64,000 bases of DNA from Teredinibacter purpureus. Its GTDB lineage: Bacteria; Pseudomonadota; Gammaproteobacteria; Pseudomonadales; Cellvibrionaceae. Location of the stretch: assembly GCF_014217335.1 (NCBI RefSeq), contig NZ_CP060092.1, forward strand, positions 4,047,501 through 4,111,500, in the 5' to 3' direction. Shown in pieces: positions 17,397-26,683 of the stretch (the stretch's first letter is position 1; every line of letters starts with the position of its first letter). The notes under the pieces are model-generated. The model saw only the letters and a list, made by a program, of their open reading frames with translations. It made no database searches and was not told where the DNA came from. Position numbers and translations under genes: made by a program.

Positions 17397-17773
17397 TTAT
17401 TGTCCTACCAATACACGCCTTTCTCGCTCCTGTTAATCCACTCAAGAACGTTACGGATATTCGATATAACGTTTTGTTAAACGAAAGGCTGTTAGGATTA
17501 CTGTTAGATAATCACGTTAATGCCTTAACCTAAAACAACCCTCTTGGTTCGATCCAAAGATTGTGTTTTAACGATTGTTCTTAAAACTATTGTTGTGCTA
17601 AACCGCTAAAACTTAGGTAGGTTTTATTTGCTCTCCAATGCTAAATACTACTCATACACGTCATTCAGTACCCCACAGACTATGCACACCCTATTAATCC
17701 ACCCTGACATGATATAATAAGCGAATAATTTTATATTAGATGACGCCCTCACCTCCCACTCCAAATTACGCCA
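17397..17773. other. Non-coding stretch after the tRNA
   Basis: About 377 bp, AT-rich, with no believable gene and no direct repeat of the tRNA 3' end that would mark an integration site. The only feature I can support is the extended -10 promoter before rsmE. Confidence 0.6.
17710..17718 (+). promoter_or_regulatory. Extended -10 promoter for rsmE
   Basis: TGATATAAT is a perfect extended -10 (TGn plus TATAAT). No good -35 hexamer is at the right distance. The start would be near 17725, about 49 nt before the rsmE ATG. Confidence 0.6.
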
Positions 17774-18484
17774 ATGAATCTACTTTTATTACAGGCCAAG
17801 CACATTCAAAGTGCTTCACCCATTGCTCTTTCAAAAAAGCAAAGTGAACACATAATCAACGTACTCAAGCTGTCGACCGGAGACTCTCTTCGCGTTGGGG
17901 TAATCAATGGCCAAATGGGCTACGCAACTGTCGTGTCACTGGGCGAAACAGTTTATATCGCGCTACAAACGTTAGATCAGCAACCCACTCCTGCATTGCC
18001 TTTAACGCTGATTCTCGCACTACCTAGACCGCAAATGATCAAGCGTATTCTACAAACAATCGCGTGTATGGGAGTGGAACGGCTGTGCTTGATTCAAACC
18101 TCAAAGGTAGAAAAAAGTTTTTGGCAATCACCCGCGGTTACCGATGAGTCGATTGAATCTCAGTTAATATTGGGCCTTGAACAGGGCGTGGCCACGCAGC
18201 TACCCATTATTGAAAAGCACTTACGCTTCCGCCCATTTGCAGAGGACACCCTCCCATCACTGACTACAGCACAGAATAGCTATATTGCGCACCCTGGGCC
18301 CTATTCAGAATGCCCTCGTCTCTCGTTGGAGCAACGCGCAACGGTCGCTATTGGGCCAGAGGGTGGGTTTTCTGAACAGGAAGTAGGCTACTTTGAAAAA
18401 TGTGGTTTTACGCCCGTTCAAATGGGCGCACGTATTTTAAAAGTTGAAACGGCCGTAACGGCGCTGCTGGCAAAACTGTATTAG
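17774..18484 (+). CDS. rsmE: 16S rRNA m3U1498 methyltransferase RsmE
   Basis: RsmE methylates N3 of U1498 in 16S rRNA with SAM. The SPOUT-type knot signature AIGPEGGFSEQEVGYFEKCGF and MGARILKVETAV lie at about residues 192-231. The N-terminal PUA-like part begins MNLLLLQAKHIQS, with QSEHIINVLKLSTGDSLRVG. Length 236 aa is usual (243 in E. coli). It is convergent with the GGDEF-EAL gene on the other strand. Confidence 0.95.
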   Translation: MNLLLLQAKHIQSASPIALSKKQSEHIINVLKLSTGDSLRVGVINGQMGYATVVSLGETVYIALQTLDQQPTPALPLTLILALPRPQMIKRILQTIACMGVERLCLIQTSKVEKSFWQSPAVTDESIESQLILGLEQGVATQLPIIEKHLRFRPFAEDTLPSLTTAQNSYIAHPGPYSECPRLSLEQRATVAIGPEGGFSEQEVGYFEKCGFTPVQMGARILKVETAVTALLAKLY

Positions 18485-18553
18485 AAGGATTTTGAGTTAC
18501 ATCTACGTGACCGTTACGCAATACAACGGCGCGCCCCAGAGCAGCAGGAAGCA

Positions 18554-21001
18554 CTAAACAGAAATTGTAATGACGCGTTTTTCGAGTAACAACTCGAACT
18601 TGTTAGGCTCCACCGGCCGGCTAGCCAAATAGCCTTGATAATATGCACAGCCATATTGATGAATTAAATCCAATTGATCTGCTGTTTCCACACCTTCAGC
18701 TACCACTTCCAGGCCGAGCATATTACCCATTGCGCTAATCGTCTCTACTAGCACTCTATCGTTACGGTCTTCTGTAATATCCCGTACAAAGCTTTGATCA
18801 ATTTTTAAAATGGCGACGGGAAGTTTTTTCAAATAACTAATAGAAGAATAACCTGTACCAAAATCATCTAACGCAAAATTAATGCCCTGCGCTTGCAGCG
18901 TTGCCATCGTACTGATGGTCTCATCCAGGTTATGGATAACAATGCCTTCGGTAATTTCCATTTCTAGCATTTCTGCGGCAAAGTTTTCGCGCTCCAATAT
19001 ACGCGTAACATCATCAACAAATTGAGTGGAACGAAACTGGCGCGGGCTAATGTTCACGCCCAAGCGCATATTCTTTGTCCATAACCCCATATGCTCCCAC
19101 TCTTTTACCTGCTGGAGAGACCGTTCAATAACCCACATGCCCACTTGCACAATTAAACCGGATGTTTCAAGAATAGGAATGAATTCCGCTGGCGAGATCA
19201 TACCGCGCTGCGGATGCATCCAACGCAATAATGCTTCAGCGCCTACAATCGCACCCGTTTCAACATCCACTCTTGGCTGGTAATACAGGTTAAAGGCATC
19301 CGTTTCTAACGCGCGATGGAGATCACCTTCCATGACCAAGACATTCCGTGCATTATCGGCCATATATTTATTAAAGAATTGGATCGCATCGCGGCCTTGC
19401 TCTTTAACTTGGTACATGGCGGTATCGGCGTAACGCAACAGTTCATGTACGCCAGCATCCTCTTCTGGATAGATAACAATACCCACGCTACACGTAACAT
19501 GTAGTTCCAAGTCATTATAGAAATGCGGTTCAGATACATAAGAACGTATGCGTTCGCCGATTTGCTCCGCACGTAATATTGCCGTAGGCAAGTCTGTTCC
19601 TAGATCGGTTAATACCACTACAAATTCATCGCCGCCCAATCGCACAACAACATCGTTGTCCGAGGCTATGGCCATTAACCGCTCAGCCACATGTTTTAGA
19701 ACACCGTCCCCTGCGGGATGACCAAGTGAATCGTTAATATATTTAAATTGATCCAAATCGATAAATAATAATGCACCGTAAATATGGTGCTTAGCCGATT
19801 TACGCAGCTCTTCTTCCAGCCGTTCGACTAAGTAGCTGCGATTGGGTAAATCTGTTAACGCATCGTGATAGGCCATGTGCTCCATTTGAGCCTGAGCCAT
19901 TTTTAGCTCGGTAATATCGGACGATACCACCAAGGCTACCACTTCATCGTAGAACTCCATTGGCATTACGTGCGTGTGCATGCTGTGCTCAGTACTATCA
20001 TTACTGATCCACTTCTCTTCCCATATTTGAGCACTCACACGAGATTTAATAACCTCTGTATCGAGCGTAATCACTTCTAATGGATCTGTTATGAAGTATT
20101 CGGAGAAATCGCTTATGTGCGAACCACGCATCGCTTCAGGGCTGGTCTGTAAAAAATCGGCGAGTGCTTTATTCGCAAAAATATAATGGCCGTCTTTATT
20201 TCTAGCGCCTACCCAGACAGGTAAGCTATCGATAATTTGACGAACATGCTCTTCACTTTTTCGCAATACAACTTCAACCGCTCGTCGCTTAGCCAACGCC
20301 AAGTCCACCGCATCGAGAAGCTGGTTTCCACTGTTCACCAGCTGTTTTAATTCATCGTCACGAGTATGCGCCGGGAGCGAAAGCCGCTGTTCACCAGGGC
20401 TACCAGGGTTGATCTGTTTTATTTGTGTAGCAATACGAATTAAGGGTTTTGTCAGTAGATGATGGAACGCCACGAACAAAATGGCTACCAACACAAAACT
20501 GCGAATAAGCCCGATGATAATAACAATGGCAGATTGCTCGTAAAACGAGCTGTACACTGCGTCCATATCCACTTCAAATTTAATAAGCCCATGCTCGCCA
20601 TCTTTCTCGTGACCAGGAATAAATAGTGGGGAGCTGTATATTTTGAGATGTTCTGAGATTTGCCGCGTTAGCCACACGGTATTACTTTGACGGGGAATAC
20701 GCTTAGAAGCGGCAATTTCATTGCCAAGCTCGTCTTCTATAGTGACGGCGACAATAAAATCGTTATCCATAATACCCTCGGCAACCTCGTTGGCGAGCAT
20801 GTTATCGAGAGTGTGAATTGCCCGTGCTGCAGGCGGCGTAGACATGTCCGTGATGCTAGCGATTTGATTGTTAACAGCTACCGACTGAGCTTTAAAATCG
20901 ATATAAATTTGAAAGGCACTCATCAGCGAGCCAATCAGCAAGGCGATAATCACCCCTAATTTTGCGAGCCGAAACGATATGCCGTGGAAAAATCCTTGCA
21001 C
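18554..21001 (-). CDS. Membrane sensor with HAMP, PAS, GGDEF and EAL domains
   Basis: A c-di-GMP enzyme of 815 aa. Two membrane segments (about 13-33 and 157-180) flank a periplasmic domain. A HAMP-like linker, a PAS domain (about 245-365; GHYIFANKALADFLQ), GGDEF (about 375-535) and EAL (about 550-805) follow. The GGDEF motif is intact in VVVRLGGDEFVVVL, and EAL appears as GAEALLRWMHP with DDFGTGYSSISYLKKLP further on. Both activities, synthesis and breakdown, are therefore possible. The RxxD inhibitory site before GGDEF is replaced (SDND), so product inhibition at that site is unlikely. It precedes ttcA and a PilZ gene in the neighbourhood. Confidence 0.9.
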   Translation of the reverse strand: MQGFFHGISFRLAKLGVIIALLIGSLMSAFQIYIDFKAQSVAVNNQIASITDMSTPPAARAIHTLDNMLANEVAEGIMDNDFIVAVTIEDELGNEIAASKRIPRQSNTVWLTRQISEHLKIYSSPLFIPGHEKDGEHGLIKFEVDMDAVYSSFYEQSAIVIIIGLIRSFVLVAILFVAFHHLLTKPLIRIATQIKQINPGSPGEQRLSLPAHTRDDELKQLVNSGNQLLDAVDLALAKRRAVEVVLRKSEEHVRQIIDSLPVWVGARNKDGHYIFANKALADFLQTSPEAMRGSHISDFSEYFITDPLEVITLDTEVIKSRVSAQIWEEKWISNDSTEHSMHTHVMPMEFYDEVVALVVSSDITELKMAQAQMEHMAYHDALTDLPNRSYLVERLEEELRKSAKHHIYGALLFIDLDQFKYINDSLGHPAGDGVLKHVAERLMAIASDNDVVVRLGGDEFVVVLTDLGTDLPTAILRAEQIGERIRSYVSEPHFYNDLELHVTCSVGIVIYPEEDAGVHELLRYADTAMYQVKEQGRDAIQFFNKYMADNARNVLVMEGDLHRALETDAFNLYYQPRVDVETGAIVGAEALLRWMHPQRGMISPAEFIPILETSGLIVQVGMWVIERSLQQVKEWEHMGLWTKNMRLGVNISPRQFRSTQFVDDVTRILERENFAAEMLEMEITEGIVIHNLDETISTMATLQAQGINFALDDFGTGYSSISYLKKLPVAILKIDQSFVRDITEDRNDRVLVETISAMGNMLGLEVVAEGVETADQLDLIHQYGCAYYQGYLASRPVEPNKFELLLEKRVITISV

Positions 21002-21214
21002 CTTTTACCTATTTCTCGTCAGTTAAGGCGCGTGTCATTACGCCAATATTACACAGTGATAGCGTTGATCGAACAGCCTGGTTGGCTCACTTTCGCGAGC
21101 AGCAATAACCTTGGCCGGTGTGCCGTTCGCAACGATATTACATCCAATAAGCTTAGTATTTTTTATTCTATGCCGCTGACATATTGCCTTCGACGATTCT
21201 TATAGACGTAACCA

Positions 21215-22147
21215 TTACCTCAAATTTAAGGCATCAATAAATTGCACCGCTGATGACAAGGGTAAATCGTTATTGATTGCCTGGCTACCTATTTGCGCAG
21301 CAGTCGCCGATTCGGTCTTTTTTTGTACAGCCGGAGTTCGGGGGCTGCTGCGGTCCAAGGTCAGTCCTGCAAAGTCGAATAACGTACTATCGGCCAATTG
21401 TGACGGGGAAATACGCTGCAGTGCAGAGAATATAATGTCTGTCCGACCCGGGTGCTCTCGCTCCCAGCCTTCAAGCATCTGTTTTATCACTTGCCGCTGA
21501 AGATTCTCTTGAGAACCACACAAGTTGCAAGGAATAATGGGGAACGCCTTTGCTTGTGCATATTCCTCTAGATCAGATTCCGCACAATACGCCATCGGGC
21601 GGATAATGATGTTCCGTTTATCGTCTGCCAGTAATTTAGGAGGCATAGATTTCATGCCCCCACCATAAAAGAGGTTGAGAAATAAAGTTTCGACCATATC
21701 ATCGCGGTGGTGGCCCAGCGCAATCTTTGTAGCGCCTATCTCCTCTGCGAAACCATACAAGGTGCCGCGCCTTAGCCTAGAGCATAGTCCACAGGTAGTC
21801 TTCCCCTCGGGTATCACCGATTTCACTACACTATAGGTGTCACGCTCAACAATGTGGTATTCCACGTCCAGCGAATCCAAATAGGCGGGTAATACATGCT
21901 CTGGGTAGCCAGGCTGCTTTTGGTCAAGGTTCACGGCCACCAAATCAAAATGAATAGGTGCGCTGCGCTGTAAGCCCATTAATAGTGCCAGCATGGCGTA
22001 TGAATCTTTACCGCCAGAAAGACACACCATGATCTTATCGCCCTCTTCGATCATGCTGTAATCGCTAATCGCTTTACCCACATTGCGCCGTAAGCGCTTC
22101 TGTAGCTTATTGAATTCTGTACGGTTATTTTGCGCCTGCAGGTCCAA
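21215..22147 (-). CDS. ttcA: tRNA 2-thiocytidine biosynthesis protein TtcA
   Basis: TtcA thiolates C32 of certain tRNAs using ATP and an iron-sulfur cluster. The PP-loop motif [12 protein letters not shown] is at about residues 43-54. Two CxxC motifs, [11 protein letters not shown] (about 117-127) and PCNLCGSQ (about 205-212), hold the cluster. Length 310 aa is as in E. coli (311). The final 25 or so residues are less conserved, as expected. Confidence 0.96.
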   Translation of the reverse strand: MDLQAQNNRTEFNKLQKRLRRNVGKAISDYSMIEEGDKIMVCLSGGKDSYAMLALLMGLQRSAPIHFDLVAVNLDQKQPGYPEHVLPAYLDSLDVEYHIVERDTYSVVKSVIPEGKTTCGLCSRLRRGTLYGFAEEIGATKIALGHHRDDMVETLFLNLFYGGGMKSMPPKLLADDKRNIIIRPMAYCAESDLEEYAQAKAFPIIPCNLCGSQENLQRQVIKQMLEGWEREHPGRTDIIFSALQRISPSQLADSTLFDFAGLTLDRSSPRTPAVQKKTESATAAQIGSQAINNDLPLSSAVQFIDALNLR

Positions 22148-22420
22148 TCAACAACTCCTCAGATTAGATCGGTGGAAAAGTTCGCTATTGTACGGATTTT
22201 GGGCATCACAGGGAATCATTGCCTCCTCGAGGCAAACTCTTGCCGAGAATGAGCCTGCCAACCTAGAACATCGGTTCGCTTTATCGCTCACAGCCCTTGC
22301 CATCAACGGGCCGATGAATAAGTTGGACGTTAAAGAGCATTCAGGCACGCGCTTTGCTATTTCACCCTCAAGTACAACATTTATCGACAACCACTCTCGC
22401 AGGACAGGATCACAGCGCTA

Positions 22421-23188
22421 ATGGCCTCATCGTTCGATCAAGCAGCCCAAGCTCCACGCTCCGCCAAACAGCATTGGACACTGTGGGAAGCCGATATACT
22501 CGTTGCCTGTGGTCTCAAGCATCAATTCGTGACGGTGTTCGAACCAGATTCTGGGCAACTCATGCAGAGTTTTATCCATGGTTTTGATCTCGATAACTCA
22601 CTCTTATTACTCGACGGTCTTTACCCTGTACTGCAGAAGCGTCTGCCCCCGAATTCGACCTTTTGGCTACAAATACGGTGTGAGTACGGTTTTTTCAACT
22701 TAAAAGTGGCGTTAATCGAAATTGAAGAGCATTCAAAAGGGGAATGGATAACGGTAAAAGTACTGTCTTCGGCGTTAAGCCACAATCGTCGCTGGCAGTC
22801 GCGCGTGTTCTTCGAGCCGCGCCAAGGGCCGCGCGTTGACCTACAGCTGGACAATCAACCTTTGCAGCAAGCCTATGTTGTCAACCTTAGTCGAAAAGGT
22901 GCTCAGGTCGATCTCTACGGTACAAACCTTAGCTTAGGCCTGATTCGAAAGCGCAGCCTTCACGGCCATTTTTTCTTCAATGACCGGTTTCAGCTCCGTT
23001 TGGATGCCACCATTCGGCAAAGCCGTTTTTTACGCAAACCATGCTGCCACACTCAGCTGCGCATTCTGTTTAACCGCCTTAACGATCAACAGCAAATGCT
23101 GTTAGATAGTTTTATCGATACATTGGGGACAAGCCCGAACGATACCTATCCACTCTCGAGCCTCCTATCACCCGCCGCGATGGCGTGA
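22421..23188 (+). CDS. PilZ-domain c-di-GMP-binding protein (YcgR-like)
   Basis: A soluble 255-aa protein with an N-terminal YcgR-like beta domain (about 20-115) and a C-terminal PilZ domain (about 120-235). The PilZ motifs are present: RxxxR at 124-128 (HNRRWQSRVFFEP) and NxSxxG at 155-160 (VVNLSRKGAQV). These bind c-di-GMP in known PilZ proteins. The start ATG at 22421 is preceded by weak purines only. It is divergent from ttcA and the GGDEF-EAL gene and upstream of bioA. It could act as the local c-di-GMP receptor for motility, as YcgR does; that is inference. Confidence 0.8.
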   Translation: MASSFDQAAQAPRSAKQHWTLWEADILVACGLKHQFVTVFEPDSGQLMQSFIHGFDLDNSLLLLDGLYPVLQKRLPPNSTFWLQIRCEYGFFNLKVALIEIEEHSKGEWITVKVLSSALSHNRRWQSRVFFEPRQGPRVDLQLDNQPLQQAYVVNLSRKGAQVDLYGTNLSLGLIRKRSLHGHFFFNDRFQLRLDATIRQSRFLRKPCCHTQLRILFNRLNDQQQMLLDSFIDTLGTSPNDTYPLSSLLSPAAMA

Positions 23189-23295
23189 CCGCGCAGCTAA
23201 TTATAAGTGAATAACCCGCGTGTACTTTAACGTTCGGGAGACGCTACAATATCCGGCCTTATTCACGACCACTCGAGTAATTCAGGCTGTTGCCT

Positions 23296-24579
23296 ATGTC
23301 CTTATCTGAAGACCAAATTCTTAACATCGATAACCGCCATATTTGGCATCCCTACTCTTCCGTCAATACTGCGATGCAGCCGTATGTCGTGGATTCTTGT
23401 AACGGAGTGAACATAAACCTTAAAAATGGTCGCTCCCTCATCGACGGTATGGCCTCGTGGTGGAGTATGATTCATGGTTATAACCACCCAGAACTGAACC
23501 TTGCCCTTACCACACAGCTATCCGATATGGCCCATGTCATGTTCGGCGGCTTAACGCACGAGCCCGCAGCACAGCTGGCTAAAACTCTTGTTGAGATTAC
23601 CCCGCAAGGCTTAGAGCACGTATTTTTTTCTGACTCTGGCTCGGTTGCCGTTGAGGTTGCAATGAAGATGGCGGTGCAATTTTGGCACGCCCGTAAACAA
23701 CCGCAAAAAAATCGATTTATCAGTCTGCGCAGCGGTTATCACGGCGACACGTTTGGCGCCATGTCAGTATGCGACCCAGTGACCGGTATGCATCAACTGT
23801 TCAGTGAGGTATTAACGCAACAACATTTCACCGAAGCGCCGCAATGTGGTTTTAACGAACCGTGGAATGAAGGCTACCTAAGCGATATCACACAAAAAAT
23901 TGAACAATATCACTCGACACTTGCCGCCGTAATTCTTGAGCCTATCGTGCAAGGCGCCGGCGGTATGCGTTTTTATTCGCCACACTATTTGCGCGGCGTA
24001 AAGGTGTTATGTGAAAAATATAACCTGTTACTCATTGCAGACGAAATTGCGACGGGGTTCGGACGGACAGGAAAACTATTCGCCTGTGAACATGCCGAAA
24101 TTACCCCCGATATTTTATGCTTAGGCAAAGCGCTAACCGGCGGCTATATGACACTCGCTGCGACGCTCTGCACTCAAGCAGTTGCCGAAGCGATTTGCGA
24201 AGGAGACGCAGGATGCTTTATGCATGGCCCAACGTTTATGGCAAACCCGCTCGCTTGCGCGGTGGCAAACAAAAGTATTGAACTACTGTTAAACAGTGAC
24301 TGGCCAAACGCTATTGATAATATTCAACAACAACTGACAGATGGATTAGCCCCCTGTGCAAGTTTTAATACCGTGCAAGACGTTCGTTGTTTAGGGGGAA
24401 TTGGTGTAGTAGAAATGAAGGAGCCGGTGAATATGGCGGAAATTACGCCGGCATTTGTAGAAGAAGGTGTATGGGTGCGCCCATTTGGCACTCGCGTTTA
24501 TATTATGCCTCCTTACGTTATTAACAACAGCGATTTAGCGACCCTAACGTCTGCTTTTGTGAAAGTGCTCAAGCCCTAA
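23296..24579 (+). CDS. bioA: Adenosylmethionine-8-amino-7-oxononanoate aminotransferase BioA
   Basis: BioA is a PLP enzyme that makes 7,8-diaminopelargonate in biotin synthesis. Family segments seen are IWHPYSSVNTAMQPYVVDSC, SWWSMIHGYNHPELN, SDSGSVAVEVAMKMAVQFW, GYHGDTFGAMSV, LIADEIATGFGRTGKLFACEHA, and CLGKALTGGYMTLAATL with the PLP lysine. Length 427 aa from the ATG at 23296 (a TTG two codons upstream is also open). No other bio gene is in the window, so biotin genes are dispersed. It is convergent with the phosphatase gene. Confidence 0.96.
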   Translation: MSLSEDQILNIDNRHIWHPYSSVNTAMQPYVVDSCNGVNINLKNGRSLIDGMASWWSMIHGYNHPELNLALTTQLSDMAHVMFGGLTHEPAAQLAKTLVEITPQGLEHVFFSDSGSVAVEVAMKMAVQFWHARKQPQKNRFISLRSGYHGDTFGAMSVCDPVTGMHQLFSEVLTQQHFTEAPQCGFNEPWNEGYLSDITQKIEQYHSTLAAVILEPIVQGAGGMRFYSPHYLRGVKVLCEKYNLLLIADEIATGFGRTGKLFACEHAEITPDILCLGKALTGGYMTLAATLCTQAVAEAICEGDAGCFMHGPTFMANPLACAVANKSIELLLNSDWPNAIDNIQQQLTDGLAPCASFNTVQDVRCLGGIGVVEMKEPVNMAEITPAFVEEGVWVRPFGTRVYIMPPYVINNSDLATLTSAFVKVLKP

Positions 24580-24619
24580 AAAGGATAACCACATAGCCTG
24601 TTCACAGCCGTTCAATACC

Positions 24620-26329
24620 TTAGTCGCTGTGAATGGTATCGCGACATAAATCATAAATTGCAGTAGCGGTGCGTCCACCGTTACTGTATTCCAAAGACGA
24701 ACAAAGGTTATTTAATAAATTCAAACCTCGACCATGACGCTCATCATTGGATTCACATTCTTTCGCTATTCTATCGCAGTCAAATCCATTGCCACTATCC
24801 GTTATGTCGAACCTTATCTGATTGGGTTCGCCGCGAAGATAGGCGAAATCCACATTGATATACCCATTGATCAAGCTTTCCAAGCGTGAATGTCGCTCTT
24901 TATAGTACAATTCAAAACCATCAGCGGTACTTTTAAGTGATGAATCCAAACCGAGTACACCATGCTCAAGCGAGTTGCTGTATAACTCACTCACTATCGT
25001 AAAAATTTTATCTTGATGTAATTCAATGCCTTGAATACTCGATACAAACCCAAGTATTTGATTCACTATATTCGTATTACTTAAATCTTCTTTTTCCAAC
25101 CGCATTGTTAACTGCCACGGAAAAGATTCGGCCGTATGATAATCTGCGCCGACATCCACAATTCCACCGGTATCTCTATCACGATGAACGAGCCGACCAC
25201 CGGTAATTTCTACAATCGATATATCATCCGACTGACCACATCCCTCATGAAAGTCATTTACCGCCATATGAACCGACGACACGACGTCTTCACTGCCTTG
25301 TAAAATAAGGTTTTCCAGACGTTCCAACCCAAACTCTTCTCCACGACTATTCGATGCTTCATTGACGCCATCGGTATAGATATAAATTTTTTCGCCCGGT
25401 AACACCTCAATCGTTCTGGGGCTGTCATCAAATTCTTCTGACTCGAGTATGCCTAAAGGCATATGCATAGAGACAATTTTTTCCAAACCAACCACCGAAG
25501 GCTTAACGCGTAAGATATCGTTCATCCCACCCGACCATACCGTTAAATTCGTACCGGTATAATCTAACTGTACAATTGTCGCGCAGCAAAACATGTTAGT
25601 GGGTAACAATTCGAACAGTAATTTATTCACGTCTACCGCAATTTGAGACACACTCGCCTGATGCGAAATGAGATTAAAGAACACCTCTGTAACGGGCAAA
25701 GAACCGATCGCTGCCGCAAGGCCATGGCCAGTAAAATCACCTATTAACAGGTAAACACCTCCATTCGGTGAAGCACCACTTAAAACCATATCGCCGTCGA
25801 ACATAGACATAGGCGACGTATAAGAACTGATATTGTCGCAATGAGTTTTACTACGTTTATTACCTCGGGCGAAAATATGTTCAACAATTGCGTGTTCTCG
25901 CCGAACCAACTGCTGGTGATACATTAACGATTTATTCGCTTCACTTAGGCGGTAGTACAACGTTTGAGAACGAACATGCGCTTTTATTTTAGCGAGAAGA
26001 ACATTCTCATTAACCGGCTTTGGAACAAAATCATCGCCTCCAGCTTCGAGACAGCAGGCAATTACCTCCGCATCATCCAAGGCCGTCACAAAAATTACCG
26101 GAACAAAACGACCCTCGCTCTCCGACTTAATGATTTTAGTCGCCTCCATGCCGTCCATTTCGGGCATGTTGATATCCATTAAGATCAAGGTAATTTCAAG
26201 GTCTTTCCTATATAAGTCGCAAGCAATCTTTCCATTTTCTGCTTCCACACAGTCATACCCTTCATCTTCCAAGATAAAAGACAAAAGATCGCGATTGTAT
26301 GCGTGGTCGTCGACTATAAGTATCTTCAT
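24620..26329 (-). CDS. Response regulator: receiver + PP2C-type phosphatase + RsbW-like ATPase
   Basis: A 569-aa three-domain protein. The receiver (1-120) has the phosphoacceptor Asp52 (LILMDINMPEMDG) and VTALDD. A SpoIIE/RsbU-like PP2C phosphatase (about 170-380) has LLIGDFTGHGLAAAIGSLP and KIYIYTDGVNEASN. A C-terminal histidine-kinase-type ATPase (about 420-565) has the N box ELYSNSLEHGVLG, DSGNGFDCD and GRGLNLL. This architecture, as in the Pseudomonas HsbR, allows one protein both to dephosphorylate and phosphorylate a STAS partner. The partner is the gene 36 bp upstream (26366-26671). It is the last gene of the three-gene unit. Confidence 0.88.
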   Translation of the reverse strand: MKILIVDDHAYNRDLLSFILEDEGYDCVEAENGKIACDLYRKDLEITLILMDINMPEMDGMEATKIIKSESEGRFVPVIFVTALDDAEVIACCLEAGGDDFVPKPVNENVLLAKIKAHVRSQTLYYRLSEANKSLMYHQQLVRREHAIVEHIFARGNKRSKTHCDNISSYTSPMSMFDGDMVLSGASPNGGVYLLIGDFTGHGLAAAIGSLPVTEVFFNLISHQASVSQIAVDVNKLLFELLPTNMFCCATIVQLDYTGTNLTVWSGGMNDILRVKPSVVGLEKIVSMHMPLGILESEEFDDSPRTIEVLPGEKIYIYTDGVNEASNSRGEEFGLERLENLILQGSEDVVSSVHMAVNDFHEGCGQSDDISIVEITGGRLVHRDRDTGGIVDVGADYHTAESFPWQLTMRLEKEDLSNTNIVNQILGFVSSIQGIELHQDKIFTIVSELYSNSLEHGVLGLDSSLKSTADGFELYYKERHSRLESLINGYINVDFAYLRGEPNQIRFDITDSGNGFDCDRIAKECESNDERHGRGLNLLNNLCSSLEYSNGGRTATAIYDLCRDTIHSD

Positions 26330-26365
26330 TAGTACTGATTCCCTGCGATAGTAGGCTACTAGTGC

Positions 26366-26671
26366 CTAGGATATATCAAACTTCGTATCGAACCGAGAAA
26401 TTGAAAATATTTTTTTTATTTGGTCGTTAGTGTTAATGATTTTAATTTTAACGTCATCACCATTAAAAAAGCTTCTGGCGTTAATTAACATGCCAAGTGC
26501 AGAGCTATCCATATATCGAGTACCCGAAAAATCAATCACTAAGGTCTTTTTACTCAGCCCTTTAAGGCTCTCATAGCTTTTCCGAAATTGATCTACCGCG
26601 CCAAAGTCGAATCGCTCATCAAGCGTGATTATTGCATCGCCGCCGCTGGAATTTGCTACATTTATCGTCAT
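26366..26671 (-). CDS. STAS-domain anti-sigma factor antagonist
   Basis: A 101-aa stand-alone STAS protein of the RsbV/SpoIIAA type. The loop TRYMDSSALGML at 51-62 has Ser56 and Ser57, one of which is the usual switch serine that is phosphorylated by the cognate kinase domain. TLVIDFSG precedes it. It is flanked by the phosphatase/kinase response regulator and the MCP-like gene, with gaps of 36 and 12 bp. By analogy it carries the output of the regulator to an effector. The effector, possibly an anti-sigma factor such as FlgM or another protein, is not shown by the sequence. Confidence 0.88.
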   Translation of the reverse strand: MTINVANSSGGDAIITLDERFDFGAVDQFRKSYESLKGLSKKTLVIDFSGTRYMDSSALGMLINARSFFNGDDVKIKIINTNDQIKKIFSISRFDTKFDIS

Positions 26672-26683
26672 ATTCCGTTTACC

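Noticed and set aside
24600..24635. TTCACAG...CTGTGAA dyad at the bioA/phosphatase junction
   Set aside because: One arm lies inside the phosphatase coding sequence and the loop is long; not a convincing terminator.
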